Source of the DNA: Deltaproteobacteria bacterium
GTDB taxonomy: Bacteria > Desulfobacterota > Syntrophia > Syntrophales > UBA2210
Assembly (NCBI GenBank): GCA_016935935.1
Contig: JAFGPZ010000320.1
Location: 1-11,919 of the forward strand
Reading direction: 5' to 3'
DNA: 11,919 nt
The first letter of the stretch is position 1; the number at the start of each line of letters is the position of its first letter. This document shows positions 1 to 7,363 of this stretch, one piece after another. The notes under the pieces are model-generated. The model was not told where the DNA came from, made no database searches, and saw nothing but the letters and a program-made list of their open reading frames with translations. Position numbers and translations under genes: made by a program.

Positions 1-494
1 AGTCTGCCCGAACCTTCAGTCCGACAAGCCAGTTCTCCTTTTTCAGCATCCATGAAATGGTATCCCAGCGAAGACAACTTGCCAATATTCGACTGGACTA
101 TAGTGTTTTCATACATATTCGTATTCATTGCCGGACATATAAGTATCGGGGCTTTCGTGGCCATCACAGTCGTTGACAAAAGATCGTCAGCCATTCCTGA
201 GGCAATTTTCCCAATAATATTCGCCGTTGCCGGCGCTATGATCATGAGATCTGCATACTCCGCCAGCGATATATGTCCTATCTTCCATTCACCAGTAAGG
301 GAAAATGTGTCGCAATAGATCGGATTTCCTGAAAGAGTCGAAAGAGTCAGCGGGGTTATGAATTCCTTCGCATGCGCCGTCATAATTATTCGTACGTCGG
401 AACCCTCCTTTACTAATAGCCTCGTCAATTCAGCTGATTTATAGGCGGCAATTCCACCCGTAACTCCAAGAACAATTTTCTTCCCCTTTAACAT
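1..494 (-). CDS. coaBC: CoaBC bifunctional protein, N-terminal CoaC part (partial)
   Basis: Phosphopantothenoylcysteine decarboxylase half of the bifunctional CoaBC (Dfp) flavoprotein, which acts in the cytoplasm in coenzyme A synthesis: CoaB joins cysteine to 4'-phosphopantothenate and CoaC decarboxylates the product. The frame gives 164 residues and then leaves the window. The flavin-binding start GVTGGIAAYKS lies at about residues 10-20. GHISLAEYADL follows, with the expected catalytic His at 74, then IAPATANIIGK (86-96), the substrate-clamp motif PAMNTNMY (121-128) and GELACRTEGSGR (153-164), with Cys157 at the place of the catalytic cysteine. I chose the ATG at 494 because GGAG lies 10 nt upstream; an in-frame ATG at 503 would sit right on that GGAG. 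The CoaB synthetase half is outside the window, so fusion is inferred from the usual family form. The gene is transcribed divergently from the M23 peptidase gene. Confidence 0.93.
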   Translation of the reverse strand, partial: MLKGKKIVLGVTGGIAAYKSAELTRLLVKEGSDVRIIMTAHAKEFITPLTLSTLSGNPIYCDTFSLTGEWKIGHISLAEYADLMIIAPATANIIGKIASGMADDLLSTTVMATKAPILICPAMNTNMYENTIVQSNIGKLSSLGYHFMDAEKGELACRTEGSGR

Positions 495-563
495 GACCAA
501 CATACTCCAACAAAGATTAAAGTCCCTAACGAGATAAATGATAAAAAAACCTTTACCATACCC

Positions 564-592
564 TTGTAAAAACATAACAGTAATTGTATAGA
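564..592 (+). promoter_or_regulatory. Predicted sigma70-like promoter of the M23 peptidase gene
   Basis: TTGTAA (564-569) and TATAGA (587-592) are separated by 17 nt, each with 4/6 matches to consensus. A start near 599 would give a leader of about 50 nt to the ATG at 652. It occupies the same DNA as the predicted coaBC promoter on the other strand. Weak-to-moderate prediction by eye. Confidence 0.35.
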
Positions 593-599
593 AGGTCAA
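571..599 (-). promoter_or_regulatory. Predicted sigma70-like promoter of coaBC
   Basis: On the minus strand a -35 box TTGACC (594-599) is followed after exactly 17 nt by TATGTT (571-576). This would start transcription near 564 and leave a leader of about 70 nt before the coaBC ATG at 494. Matches to consensus are 5/6 and 4/6. It overlaps the predicted plus-strand promoter of the neighbouring gene. Prediction by eye only. Confidence 0.45.
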
Positions 600-651
600 C
601 GGATTATGATTCTATTTTCCGAAATCGTTTCAGTATTGAGAATATTTAAGC

Positions 652-1977
652 ATGCGAAAAAAATTAAAAATTGTACTCCTGATCTGCTCTCTTTTGTTTA
701 CAATCATGGCCATCTGGTTTCTGTCGGTTTTATATGAGGGCGAAAAACCATCAATCGAATTCAGCCAAGACGCAAATATCATAGGACAAAGCAGTACCTT
801 CGATATAGCCTTTAGCGACATGAAGAGTGGTATCAGGGATGTATCAGTCACGATCACTCAGAATGGCAAAGAACGGGTCATACACTCTGCCGATTTTACT
901 TCGAAAGGGCACAGTAAAGAAATCGTCACGGTTCTAATTGATTATAAAGCACTCAAGTTAAGCGATGGGGGAGCCACTCTAAGGGCTTCGGCTACGGATC
1001 ATTCACTCAGAAAAAACCAGGCCGTTGTTTCCAAGGAGGTGCTTGTAGATATTACACCTCCCAGAATATCACTCTTAAATCCGTCTAATTATATCAATCC
1101 CGGAGGTTCCTGTGTCACAACCTTTAAACTATCCGAAGAAGTCAATCGAACAGGGGTATCTGTCAATGCCGATTTTTTTGCAGCCTATCCCGTAAACCAG
1201 GCAGGCAATTTTTATTATGTAAGTTACTTTGCGGTCCCTCTTGATGCAGATCAGATCGATATGAAAATCAGCATCATTGCCGAGGATAAAGCAGGTAACG
1301 CTTCGCTGAGAGCGGTCCCTTTTCTAATAAGGAACAAAAAGTTCCGTCATGACAGGATGCAAATTGGAGACAATTTCTTAAACAACAAGATGCCCGAATT
1401 CAGCTACGTGCTGGACAAGCTGCAAAATGCTTCTACTGTCGAATCCTTTGTCTACGTAAATGAAAAGTTGAGATCTGACAATATAAACAAAGTTGCCCAA
1501 CTCTGTAAAAAGACAGCGGACAAACAACTTTGGGATGGGGTTTTCCTGCGATTGAATAATGCTGCCACAATGGCGACCTTTGGAGACAAGAGAACATATT
1601 ACTATGGTGATAAAATTATCAGTAAGAGCAGACATATGGGAATAGATCTTGCGTCGACTAAAAATGCCGCCGTTGAAGCCGCAAATGGAGGAATTATTGC
1701 CTTTACGGGGTACCTGGGGATATTCGGGAATACGGTAATCATCGATCATGGTCTTGGGCTGTTCAGCTTTTACGCGCACCTGAGCAACATCACAGTGGCC
1801 GATGATCAGCATGTCAGGAAAGGAGACTCTATAGGCCTTACCGGGATGTCGGGTCTCGCAGGTGGAGATCATCTTCATTACGGAGTGATTGTGGGGAGTA
1901 AATTTGTTAATCCCCAGGAGTGGTGGGATTCTCACTGGATCAAAGATAATGTGGACATAAAACTTGGCCAGTTTTAA
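652..1977 (+). CDS. Membrane-anchored M23 family (LytM-type) metallopeptidase
   Basis: A 441-residue predicted peptidoglycan endopeptidase. A short basic start (MRKKLK) is followed by a hydrophobic segment at about residues 7-27 with no clear cleavage site, so it is probably an N-terminal anchor with the rest in the periplasm. Residues about 35-225 look like two beta-rich Ig-like stretches (for example VLVDITPPRISLLNPSN at 130-146 and AEDKAGNA at 210-217). The C-terminal peptidase domain (about 325-425) has the full M23 set: HMGID (zinc ligands His328 and Asp332), YAHL (His376) and GDHLHYG (His407 and zinc ligand His409). All catalytic residues are present, so it should be active and not a degenerate LytM activator of the EnvC/NlpD kind. 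The start is fixed by an in-frame TGA at 637-639; the ribosome site is weak (GAG). It converges on rapZ with only 9 nt between the stop codons. The exact cleavage specificity cannot be read from sequence. Confidence 0.9.
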   Translation: MRKKLKIVLLICSLLFTIMAIWFLSVLYEGEKPSIEFSQDANIIGQSSTFDIAFSDMKSGIRDVSVTITQNGKERVIHSADFTSKGHSKEIVTVLIDYKALKLSDGGATLRASATDHSLRKNQAVVSKEVLVDITPPRISLLNPSNYINPGGSCVTTFKLSEEVNRTGVSVNADFFAAYPVNQAGNFYYVSYFAVPLDADQIDMKISIIAEDKAGNASLRAVPFLIRNKKFRHDRMQIGDNFLNNKMPEFSYVLDKLQNASTVESFVYVNEKLRSDNINKVAQLCKKTADKQLWDGVFLRLNNAATMATFGDKRTYYYGDKIISKSRHMGIDLASTKNAAVEAANGGIIAFTGYLGIFGNTVIIDHGLGLFSFYAHLSNITVADDQHVRKGDSIGLTGMSGLAGGDHLHYGVIVGSKFVNPQEWWDSHWIKDNVDIKLGQF

Positions 1978-1986
1978 AGACAGGCT

Positions 1987-2853
1987 CTACTTCCTATCAA
2001 TGTCCCTGTGATTTATGTTAACCTGAAATTCCTTCTCTGAAAGGTGCTCTTTTAACTTATTAAGGACGACTACCGAGCGATGCCTCCCCCCAGTACACCC
2101 CAGGGCAATATTGAGATATGCTTTGCCCTCTTTTTCATATAGAGGAGTCAGAAAGGAAATAAGCCTGTATAGTTCTGCAAGAAATTCATTCGTTTCATCC
2201 CACTGCAGTATATATTCTTCAACTTTCTGATCGTTGCCGTCGAAATCCTTCAAATGCTTGATGAAATAGGGATTGGGAAGAAATCGTACGTCCATTACTA
2301 TATCGGCGTCGTGAGGTATGCCGTATTTGTATCCAAAGGAAGTAAGATTTATGATAATCTTACTGCTTTTAAGTCGTGCGTGATAACGTTGTTGTGTTAT
2401 TTCCTTCAGCTGGTGAATATTATAGAGTGATGTATCGATAACATCGCTTGCCATTTCTTTCAGTGAACCAAGTATTTCTCTTTCAAGTTGTATGCTTTTA
2501 ATGATGGTTCTCTCTTCTGAAAGTGGATGAGACCTCCTGGTAACGCTGAATCTCTGTAGAAGAATTTCATCGCTCGCTTCAAGAAACAAAAACTCTATGC
2601 GATACCCCTTTCTGTTAAGCTTGGAAATAACTTGCACATGTTTTTCGATGAAGGATGGCTGCCGCATGTCCATTACGAGAGCTATCTTGGCGATCTCGCT
2701 CCATGTGGCTGAACAAATCTCAAGGAATTTGGGAAGAAGAACGATAGGCAGATTGTCAACACAGAAAAATCCGATATCTTCCATTGCCTTCAATACCGTA
2801 CTCTTCCCTGAACCGGAGAGGCCGGTTATTATAACCACGCGGAGATTTCTCAT
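1987..2853 (-). CDS. rapZ: RapZ family nucleotide-binding / RNA adapter protein
   Basis: A 288-residue protein of the RapZ (YhbJ/YvcJ) family. In E. coli RapZ binds small RNAs and directs RNase E to GlmZ, adjusting amino-sugar supply for the envelope; other members are known as P-loop NTP-binding proteins. The N-terminal Walker A is GLSGSGKST (residues 11-19), followed by the family signature DIGFFCVDNLP (26-36), a Walker B-like MDMR (61-64), FSVTRRSHPL (102-111) and the conserved C-terminal block SFGYKYGIPHDADIV (172-186), FLPNP (191-195) and GCTGGRHRSV (252-261). The C-terminal end NHRDIDRK keeps the basic tail seen in the family. The length is typical. It is the last gene of the rpoN-hpf-ptsN-rapZ series, 60 nt after ptsN. 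No strong ribosome site is visible before the ATG. Whether a GlmZ-like RNA exists in this organism cannot be judged here. Confidence 0.95.
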   Translation of the reverse strand: MRNLRVVIITGLSGSGKSTVLKAMEDIGFFCVDNLPIVLLPKFLEICSATWSEIAKIALVMDMRQPSFIEKHVQVISKLNRKGYRIEFLFLEASDEILLQRFSVTRRSHPLSEERTIIKSIQLEREILGSLKEMASDVIDTSLYNIHQLKEITQQRYHARLKSSKIIINLTSFGYKYGIPHDADIVMDVRFLPNPYFIKHLKDFDGNDQKVEEYILQWDETNEFLAELYRLISFLTPLYEKEGKAYLNIALGCTGGRHRSVVVLNKLKEHLSEKEFQVNINHRDIDRK

Positions 2854-2884
2854 ATTTTGCCGCTAATGATTACCCTAAATAGGT

Positions 2885-2897
2885 CGCATATAATGCG
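2885..2897 (-). repeat. Small hairpin between ptsN and rapZ
   Basis: CGCAT-TAT-ATGCG on the minus strand, perfect 5-bp arms with a 3-nt loop, in the 60-nt gap between the ptsN stop and the rapZ start. There is no T-run after it, so it is not a terminator; it could be an mRNA stability or processing hairpin. It is also short enough to be chance. Confidence 0.25.
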
Positions 2898-2913
2898 GGA
2901 GTCCTTGAATAAA

Positions 2914-3378
2914 TCATACCAGTGTTCCGTCTTTTTCTTTCACGATATTATATATATCTTCCTTCGAATCGGCTTCCAAGAGATCTCTTTTGAAATTATC
3001 ATCTTTGAGCATTCGTGATATCTTTGCAAGAGCCTTGAGATGCTGACCAGCCGAGTTTTCCGGCGCCATAAGCAAGAAGAAAATATGAACCGGTTTCCCA
3101 TCCAGCGATTCGAAATCGATTCCACCCTTGCTTCTCCCTATTGAGGCTATAAGGTTATTCAGGCCCTGCAATTTTCCATGTGGTATTGCGATGCCTTCAC
3201 CTATACCGGTACTGCCCAACTTTTCCCTTTCCAGCAGGACCTCCACCATTGCTTCGCTTTTAACCATTACATCTGAATTTGAAAACACTCCTGAAAGCTC
3301 AGTCAAAACCGCTTTTTTAGTTTTAGCCTTTAAATCTGAGATTATATAATCTTTTCCTGTAATTTCAGCTATATTCAT
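2914..3378 (-). CDS. ptsN: PTS EIIA-Ntr regulatory protein PtsN
   Basis: A 154-residue EIIA-Ntr, the terminal phosphate acceptor of the nitrogen PTS (PtsP-NPr-PtsN). It does not move sugar but regulates potassium uptake, envelope stress and nitrogen responses by protein contacts. The phospho-acceptor is His67 in GIGEGIAIPHGK; the fold's other landmarks are ASIGRSKGGIDFESLDG and HIFFLLMAPENSAGQHLKAL. The frame is open further upstream to 3438, but I chose the ATG at 3378. It gives the normal family length, has GGAG 10 nt upstream, and begins 19 nt after the hpf stop, whereas the longer form would overlap hpf by 41 nt and add residues unlike the family. The rpoN-hpf-ptsN-rapZ order matches the classic proteobacterial arrangement. 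Genes for PtsP and NPr are not in this window. Confidence 0.93.
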   Translation of the reverse strand: MNIAEITGKDYIISDLKAKTKKAVLTELSGVFSNSDVMVKSEAMVEVLLEREKLGSTGIGEGIAIPHGKLQGLNNLIASIGRSKGGIDFESLDGKPVHIFFLLMAPENSAGQHLKALAKISRMLKDDNFKRDLLEADSKEDIYNIVKEKDGTLV

Positions 3379-3397
3379 CTCTACATCACTCCATGCA

Positions 3398-3940
3398 TCA
3401 AATACCAGCCTCGACAAGTATGTAGTTTCCGTCTTCACGCCTGTATAGAAGTCTTACTTCCTCTGTTGACAAATCTCTATAAATTGCAAATGTGTTCTTT
3501 GACTCTTCCATTTCCATCATTGCATCATCAACAGACATGGGCCTAAGAACGACTCTTCTGGTTTCTGCAATGCCGGAAGGTATCTCATCCTCATGCTCGT
3601 CTTCATAGAACGTCTCAGCTAACTCTAATTCTTCTGCTTTAGAGGCATTTTCTTTGTGGTTTCTTGTTTTTTCCTTATGCTTTTTTATCTGTCGTTCAAT
3701 CTTCTCTACAACCTTATCAATGGCAAGAGCCATCTCCTTGGCCTCTTCTTTCCCGTTAAGGGTTATGCCTTTGGTCGATACCTTGATCTCTGCAACACTC
3801 CTGAATTTTTCCACGGAAAGTGTTACCTGGGCATCTATCGGTTTATCTATGTACTTCTGTATTCTGGCAAGTTTCTTCCCTGCGTAATCTTTCAGCCACT
3901 CTTCCGCATCCGTGTTGCGAAATGTAAAAGAAATATTCAT
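3398..3940 (-). CDS. hpf: Ribosome hibernation promoting factor HPF, long form
   Basis: A 180-residue long-form HPF that inactivates and pairs 70S ribosomes into 100S dimers in stationary phase or starvation. Residues 1-95 form the S30AE/YfiA domain (starts MNISFTFRNTDA, with basic QIKKHKEKTRNHK at 84-96). An acidic linker covers about 100-125 (EELELAETFYEDEHEDE). Residues 128-180 match the C-terminal dimerisation domain (VVLRPMSVDDAMMEME, then IYRD and LLYRREDGNYILVEAG). The long form means that no separate RMF is expected, unlike E. coli with its short HPF. The start is well supported: AGGAG lies 7 nt before the ATG. The 82-nt gap after rpoN is the largest in the gene series and holds a predicted promoter, so HPF may also be expressed apart from the upstream genes. 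Confidence 0.95.
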   Translation of the reverse strand: MNISFTFRNTDAEEWLKDYAGKKLARIQKYIDKPIDAQVTLSVEKFRSVAEIKVSTKGITLNGKEEAKEMALAIDKVVEKIERQIKKHKEKTRNHKENASKAEELELAETFYEDEHEDEIPSGIAETRRVVLRPMSVDDAMMEMEESKNTFAIYRDLSTEEVRLLYRREDGNYILVEAGI

Positions 3941-3982
3941 ATTACATCTCCTCTATTTTTATTCTTCGTTCATCTTTCATAA

Positions 3983-4009
3983 AGTATAGTTTATATAGTC
4001 AAAGGTCAA
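3983..4009 (-). promoter_or_regulatory. Predicted internal promoter before hpf
   Basis: On the minus strand TTGACC (4004-4009) and TATACT (3983-3988) each match consensus at 5/6, but the spacer is only 15 nt, which is short. The -35 overlaps a tandem repeat TTTGACC TTTGACT. It lies in the only sizeable gap of the series, between rpoN and hpf, and would give a leader of about 35 nt containing the strong AGGAG site. I saw no sigma54-type TGGCAC-N5-TTGC element here. Confidence 0.35.
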
Positions 4010-4022
4010 ACAGTCTTTTGAT

Positions 4023-5468
4023 TTAATAAAAGTACATTCTTCTCTTTGATGAGGGAAGAATTTTAAGCGCATCCCTATATTTGGCCACTGTTCTTCTTGC
4101 AATTGATATGCCCGATTTTCTCAGAATATCAACTATTTGGCTGTCGTTATAGGGGTTATGTTTGTCCTCTTCCCTAATGATCTTATCTATCTTTTCCTTA
4201 ACACTTTCAGATGCAATCAAATCACCATTGGTCTTACTTATACCACTACTGAAAAAATATTTCAGTTCAAATATCCCTCTCGGTGTATGCATATATTTAT
4301 TTGTTGTAACCCGGCTTATTGTAGATTCATGCATACCTACATCTTCAGCTATATCCCTTAATATCATTGGTTTCAGATAGTTAATGCCTCTATTGAAATA
4401 CTCTTTCTGATGGTTTAGTATGCTTTCAGATACCTTGTAGATTGTCCTTTGCCGCTGTTGAATACTCTTGATTAACCATGTAGCCGATTGGAGTTTATCT
4501 TTAATGTACTCCTTACATGAATCTCCCTTGGAATTGTTTCCCATTCCACCGAGAACTTCTCTATATAAATTACTGACCCTGAGTTTCGGAAGACCATCGT
4601 CATTCAGCACAATCCGGTAGCCCTCACTTGCCTTGAAAACGTATACATCTGGGATAACATATTGAGGGTTTTCATCATTGTAGATAAGTCCGGGTTTCGG
4701 ATCCAGCGTACCTATAAACTCGACGGCCTTTCTTACCTCCTTTATAGACACCTTTTGCCGTTTCATTATATTTGCGTAATTCTTTGTTTCCAGATCCTTG
4801 AGATGATCACATACAATCCTCTCTGCCAGGCTGTTGGAAGCCCCAAGAAATCTAATCTGTATGAGAAGACACTCTTTGAGATCCTTGGCCGCAATCCCAG
4901 GAGGATCAAATTCCTGAATCTTTTTAACTACTTCCCCAACATATTCAGCTTCAACGTCTTCCAAAGATGCTATCTCATAGATGTCCGATATAAGATATCC
5001 ATTACTGTCGAGATTACCGATGATCTGCTCTCCAATTCTCCTCTCGACCTTTGTAAAACGTGAAAGGTTCAACTGCCACATTAGATGGTCAGCAAGAGAA
5101 GCAGTCTTTGTCAGCATGTTTTCAAGAGACGGCTTCTCTCCGTCTTCGCGTGAATATGTTGTCCCAACCGGTCCAAAATCTTCAATGAAACTGTCCCATT
5201 CAAAGTCGTCTCTTCCGTCCCCTTCCCCCGTAACTTCCCTTATATTTGCTATTGTCTTTTTTTCTTCACCATTATTCGTGGAAGATTCGTCTGGCGCTTC
5301 ATTATCGAAGGTTTCTTCTTCAAGCAAGGGGTTTTTTTCCAACTCCTGATTAATAGCATTAGCAAGTTCAATTCTTGAGAGTTGAAGTAGCTTTATAGAT
5401 TGCTGCAGTTGAGGTGTCATAATCAACTGCTGCGTTAATTTAAGATCTTGTCTAAGTTCAAACTTCAT
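4023..5468 (-). CDS. rpoN: RNA polymerase sigma-54 factor RpoN
   Basis: A 481-residue sigma54. Region I is the Gln/Leu-rich start (KFELRQDLKLTQQL, then MTPQLQQSIKLLQLSRIEL), which contacts enhancer-binding ATPases. It is followed by the acidic, variable region II (about residues 50-115) and the core-binding region. The DNA-binding part has a helix-turn-helix for the -12 element (DIAEDVGMHESTISRVTTNK, about 372-391) and the RpoN box ARRTVAKYRD (457-466) for the -24 element. The frame stays open to 5531, but the ATG at 5468 begins the family's normal N-terminus and lies 4 nt after the lptB stop; the longer form would overlap lptB. The ribosome site is poor (AAAG), which suggests translational coupling to lptB. 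lptB-rpoN-hpf-ptsN is a widely conserved order. Confidence 0.97.
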   Translation of the reverse strand: MKFELRQDLKLTQQLIMTPQLQQSIKLLQLSRIELANAINQELEKNPLLEEETFDNEAPDESSTNNGEEKKTIANIREVTGEGDGRDDFEWDSFIEDFGPVGTTYSREDGEKPSLENMLTKTASLADHLMWQLNLSRFTKVERRIGEQIIGNLDSNGYLISDIYEIASLEDVEAEYVGEVVKKIQEFDPPGIAAKDLKECLLIQIRFLGASNSLAERIVCDHLKDLETKNYANIMKRQKVSIKEVRKAVEFIGTLDPKPGLIYNDENPQYVIPDVYVFKASEGYRIVLNDDGLPKLRVSNLYREVLGGMGNNSKGDSCKEYIKDKLQSATWLIKSIQQRQRTIYKVSESILNHQKEYFNRGINYLKPMILRDIAEDVGMHESTISRVTTNKYMHTPRGIFELKYFFSSGISKTNGDLIASESVKEKIDKIIREEDKHNPYNDSQIVDILRKSGISIARRTVAKYRDALKILPSSKRRMYFY

Positions 5469-5472
5469 TTCT

Positions 5473-6198
5473 TTAGCCGAGGTTAAAATCTTCCCCGAGG
5501 TAAAATTTCCTTGCGACCCCGTTTTTTGCAATATCGTCAGGAGATCCCTCCACTAAAACAATCCCCTCGTTCACGATATACGCTCTGTCACACACCTTCA
5601 ATGTCTCTCTCACATTGTGGTCCGATATCAAAACCCCTATGCCCTTCGCCTTAAGGGTCATAATGATCCCCTGTATATCGGAAACGGCAATTGGATCAAT
5701 ACCGGCGAAGGGTTCGTCAAGCAGTATGTATTGGGGAGAGGTAACAAGCGCTCTGGTAATCTCTACCCTTCTCCTCTCTCCACCTGAGAGTGAGTATGCT
5801 TTATTTTTTGCAAGATGAGTAAGCGCAAGCTCTTCCAGAAGATCTTCAAGCCTGCTGCATCGCTCTTCCCTTGATATATCCAGAGTCTCCAAAATTGAAA
5901 AAATATTCTCTTCAACAGTCAGTTTTTTGAATACCGAAGGCTCTTGCGGAAGGTAACTGATTCCCTTTCTTGCTCTCATGTACATGGGGTTTGATCCGAT
6001 ATCTTCCCCATTCAAAAGGATGCTACCCCCATCCGGACTAACAAGACCAACTACCATGTAAAAGGTAGTCGTTTTGCCTGCACCGTTGGGCCCCAAAAGT
6101 CCCACGACTTCGCCACGATTGACAAACAGACTAACCTTGTTTACGACAGTCCTTCCACTATACTTCTTTACCAGTTCCTTAGCTGAGAGTCCATCCAT
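5473..6198 (-). CDS. lptB: LPS export ABC transporter ATP-binding protein LptB
   Basis: A 241-residue cytoplasmic ATPase that powers LPS extraction from the inner membrane with LptF and LptG and feeds the LptC-LptA bridge. All ABC motifs are intact: Walker [10 protein letters not shown] (36-44), Q-loop Gln85 in [10 protein letters not shown], signature LSGGERRR (137-144), Walker B YILLDEP (157-163) with Glu162 as the catalytic base, and His194 in SDHNVRE. The LptB-type stretches [21 protein letters not shown] and KLTVEENI separate it from the related LivF branch. The length is normal. It begins 8 nt after the lptA stop and ends 4 nt before rpoN. No clear Shine-Dalgarno sequence is seen, as expected for coupled translation. 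LptF and LptG are not in this window. Confidence 0.97.
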   Translation of the reverse strand: MDGLSAKELVKKYSGRTVVNKVSLFVNRGEVVGLLGPNGAGKTTTFYMVVGLVSPDGGSILLNGEDIGSNPMYMRARKGISYLPQEPSVFKKLTVEENIFSILETLDISREERCSRLEDLLEELALTHLAKNKAYSLSGGERRRVEITRALVTSPQYILLDEPFAGIDPIAVSDIQGIIMTLKAKGIGVLISDHNVRETLKVCDRAYIVNEGIVLVEGSPDDIAKNGVARKFYLGEDFNLG

Positions 6199-6206
6199 CG
6201 TATCTG

Positions 6207-6737
6207 CTAATTTTTTTCCCCTTCAGAGTATATGGTAGCCGTCACCCTCTCCCGTTCAGCCCTTTCGACGGTGCTTCTTTTTTCTCTCATTAAAAAGGTT
6301 ATTTTACCTCCTTTTATGACATTTTTCCCCTCCTGCATCACAGTATGTCCCGTTACAATGACCTTCTCTTCTTTGTTAAAAAACACTGCATCGTCTCCTG
6401 TAATAATTCGATCTCCCTGTACTATTGTCACATTTCCCTTCGCTTCGATTCGATCGATATTACCTGCGTTCATAGCTTCTGCGTCTCCGAACTCCTTTTT
6501 ATTATCACTCTCTCCCTTATAGAACACATGGAGTTCATCGGAGGTGATTACAGTGTCCTGCTGTTTAACTTGAACATTTCCAGAAAAGATTGCCAATTTT
6601 TTACTGTCATAAACATCGAGACGATTAGAGGTAATCTGTACAGGTTTATTGTTGGGAGCATCGGCTTCTCCCCATGCAAAAGAAAGGGGGAAATACGAAA
6701 CAGATAATAACAATATTATAAAATATTTCACTTTCAT
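6207..6737 (-). CDS. lptA: LPS transport periplasmic protein LptA
   Basis: A 176-residue periplasmic protein of the OstA/LptA family, whose beta-jellyroll units stack into the bridge that carries LPS from LptC to the outer-membrane LptD. The signal peptide is clear: MKVK, a hydrophobic run to about residue 20, and a likely cut after SFA (21). The mature part shows the family pattern of repeated beta strands: [21 protein letters not shown] (33-53), [17 protein letters not shown] (53-69), [23 protein letters not shown] (97-119) and [20 protein letters not shown] (127-146). It has a short charged tail after about residue 150. It begins 10 nt after the lptC stop, with AAGGGA 13 nt upstream; a four-codon reading frame links the two genes (see findings). 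Neighbours lptC and lptB support the call. Confidence 0.93.
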   Translation of the reverse strand: MKVKYFIILLLSVSYFPLSFAWGEADAPNNKPVQITSNRLDVYDSKKLAIFSGNVQVKQQDTVITSDELHVFYKGESDNKKEFGDAEAMNAGNIDRIEAKGNVTIVQGDRIITGDDAVFFNKEEKVIVTGHTVMQEGKNVIKGGKITFLMREKRSTVERAERERVTATIYSEGEKN

Positions 6738-6747
6738 ACCGACAACA

Positions 6748-7296
6748 TTATCCCTTCCAGTTTACTATAGTAGCCTTCACATGTGAGAAAACTGAAAGGC
6801 TTTTATCCCTTATCGAAATTGATAACCCTCTTCCCTTAACACTGATTGTCTGTTTATCCATCGTAACAACGCTGTCTGTATAAATCCGTTTGTCTTTATG
6901 TGCATATTTTATATCATCACTCTCAAGACGATCTTTGTTGCCTGAAATGACCACCACATTTCCATGCACTTCAATATCCTTCGAATCAGTGTTGAGTTTT
7001 CCTTCATCCCCCGTCATAACATAAATACCGCCATCCGAAGCAATCAGCTTGACTCTGACATTTACAAAAGAGGCACTTGATTTGTTCTTGAAATACTGTG
7101 CCCTGTCTGCTTTGATTTCCCACACCCCTTCTGAATCACCCACCTCGGTGTAGTGAAAATCCTTTACCTGAAGATCAGCATTCCCGGATATTATTTTCAG
7201 CATTCCTTTATCGTCATTCTTCCCCAGGCCAACAAAGAAGACAACACATAATGCTCCGGTTATCAGAAGCGCAATACTAAAAATCGATTTTTTCAT
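6748..7296 (-). CDS. lptC: LPS export system protein LptC
   Basis: A bitopic inner-membrane protein that accepts LPS from LptB2FG and hands it to LptA. From the ATG at 7296 it has 182 residues: MKKS, a transmembrane segment at about 4-24, then a periplasmic LptC-like beta-jellyroll (GVWEIKADRAQYFKN, VRVKLIASDGGIYVMTGDEGKL, HGNVVVISGN). Length and topology fit the family (about 190). The frame is open to a GTG at 7335 (195 residues); that GTG has AGGGGG directly against it with no spacer, and it would place charged residues before the membrane segment. I prefer 7296, with only a weak GGA nearby, and the choice is uncertain. It lies between kdsC and lptA, the usual place. Sequence conservation in LptC is low, so the call rests partly on position. 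Confidence 0.88.
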   Translation of the reverse strand: MKKSIFSIALLITGALCVVFFVGLGKNDDKGMLKIISGNADLQVKDFHYTEVGDSEGVWEIKADRAQYFKNKSSASFVNVRVKLIASDGGIYVMTGDEGKLNTDSKDIEVHGNVVVISGNKDRLESDDIKYAHKDKRIYTDSVVTMDKQTISVKGRGLSISIRDKSLSVFSHVKATIVNWKG

Positions 7297-7363
7297 CCTG
7301 TCCACTTTTCTTTTAATCTGCGGGAACCATAACACCCCCCTTGTTATATGTAAAGATCATTGG

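Noticed and set aside
537..556. A-rich run (AAAAAAA) in the coaBC leader as a minus-strand terminator or attenuator T-run
   Set aside because: The bases before the T-run on the minus strand (GGGTATGGTAAAGG) have no complementary arm, so no stem can form.
1378..1935. A 185-codon open frame on the minus strand inside the M23 peptidase gene
   Set aside because: It lies fully antisense to a gene with clear conserved motifs, its translation resembles no family, and it has no ribosome site.
3379..3438. Longer ptsN with 20 extra N-terminal residues
   Set aside because: It overlaps hpf by 41 nt and adds residues foreign to EIIA-Ntr; the ATG at 3378 has a GGAG site.
4662..5063. A 133-codon plus-strand frame inside rpoN
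   Set aside because: Antisense shadow of a strongly conserved gene, with no family resemblance or ribosome site.
5469..5531. Longer rpoN with 21 extra N-terminal residues
   Set aside because: It would overlap lptB by 59 nt and precede the normal family start MKFELRQDLKLTQQL; the ATG at 5468 fits length and spacing.
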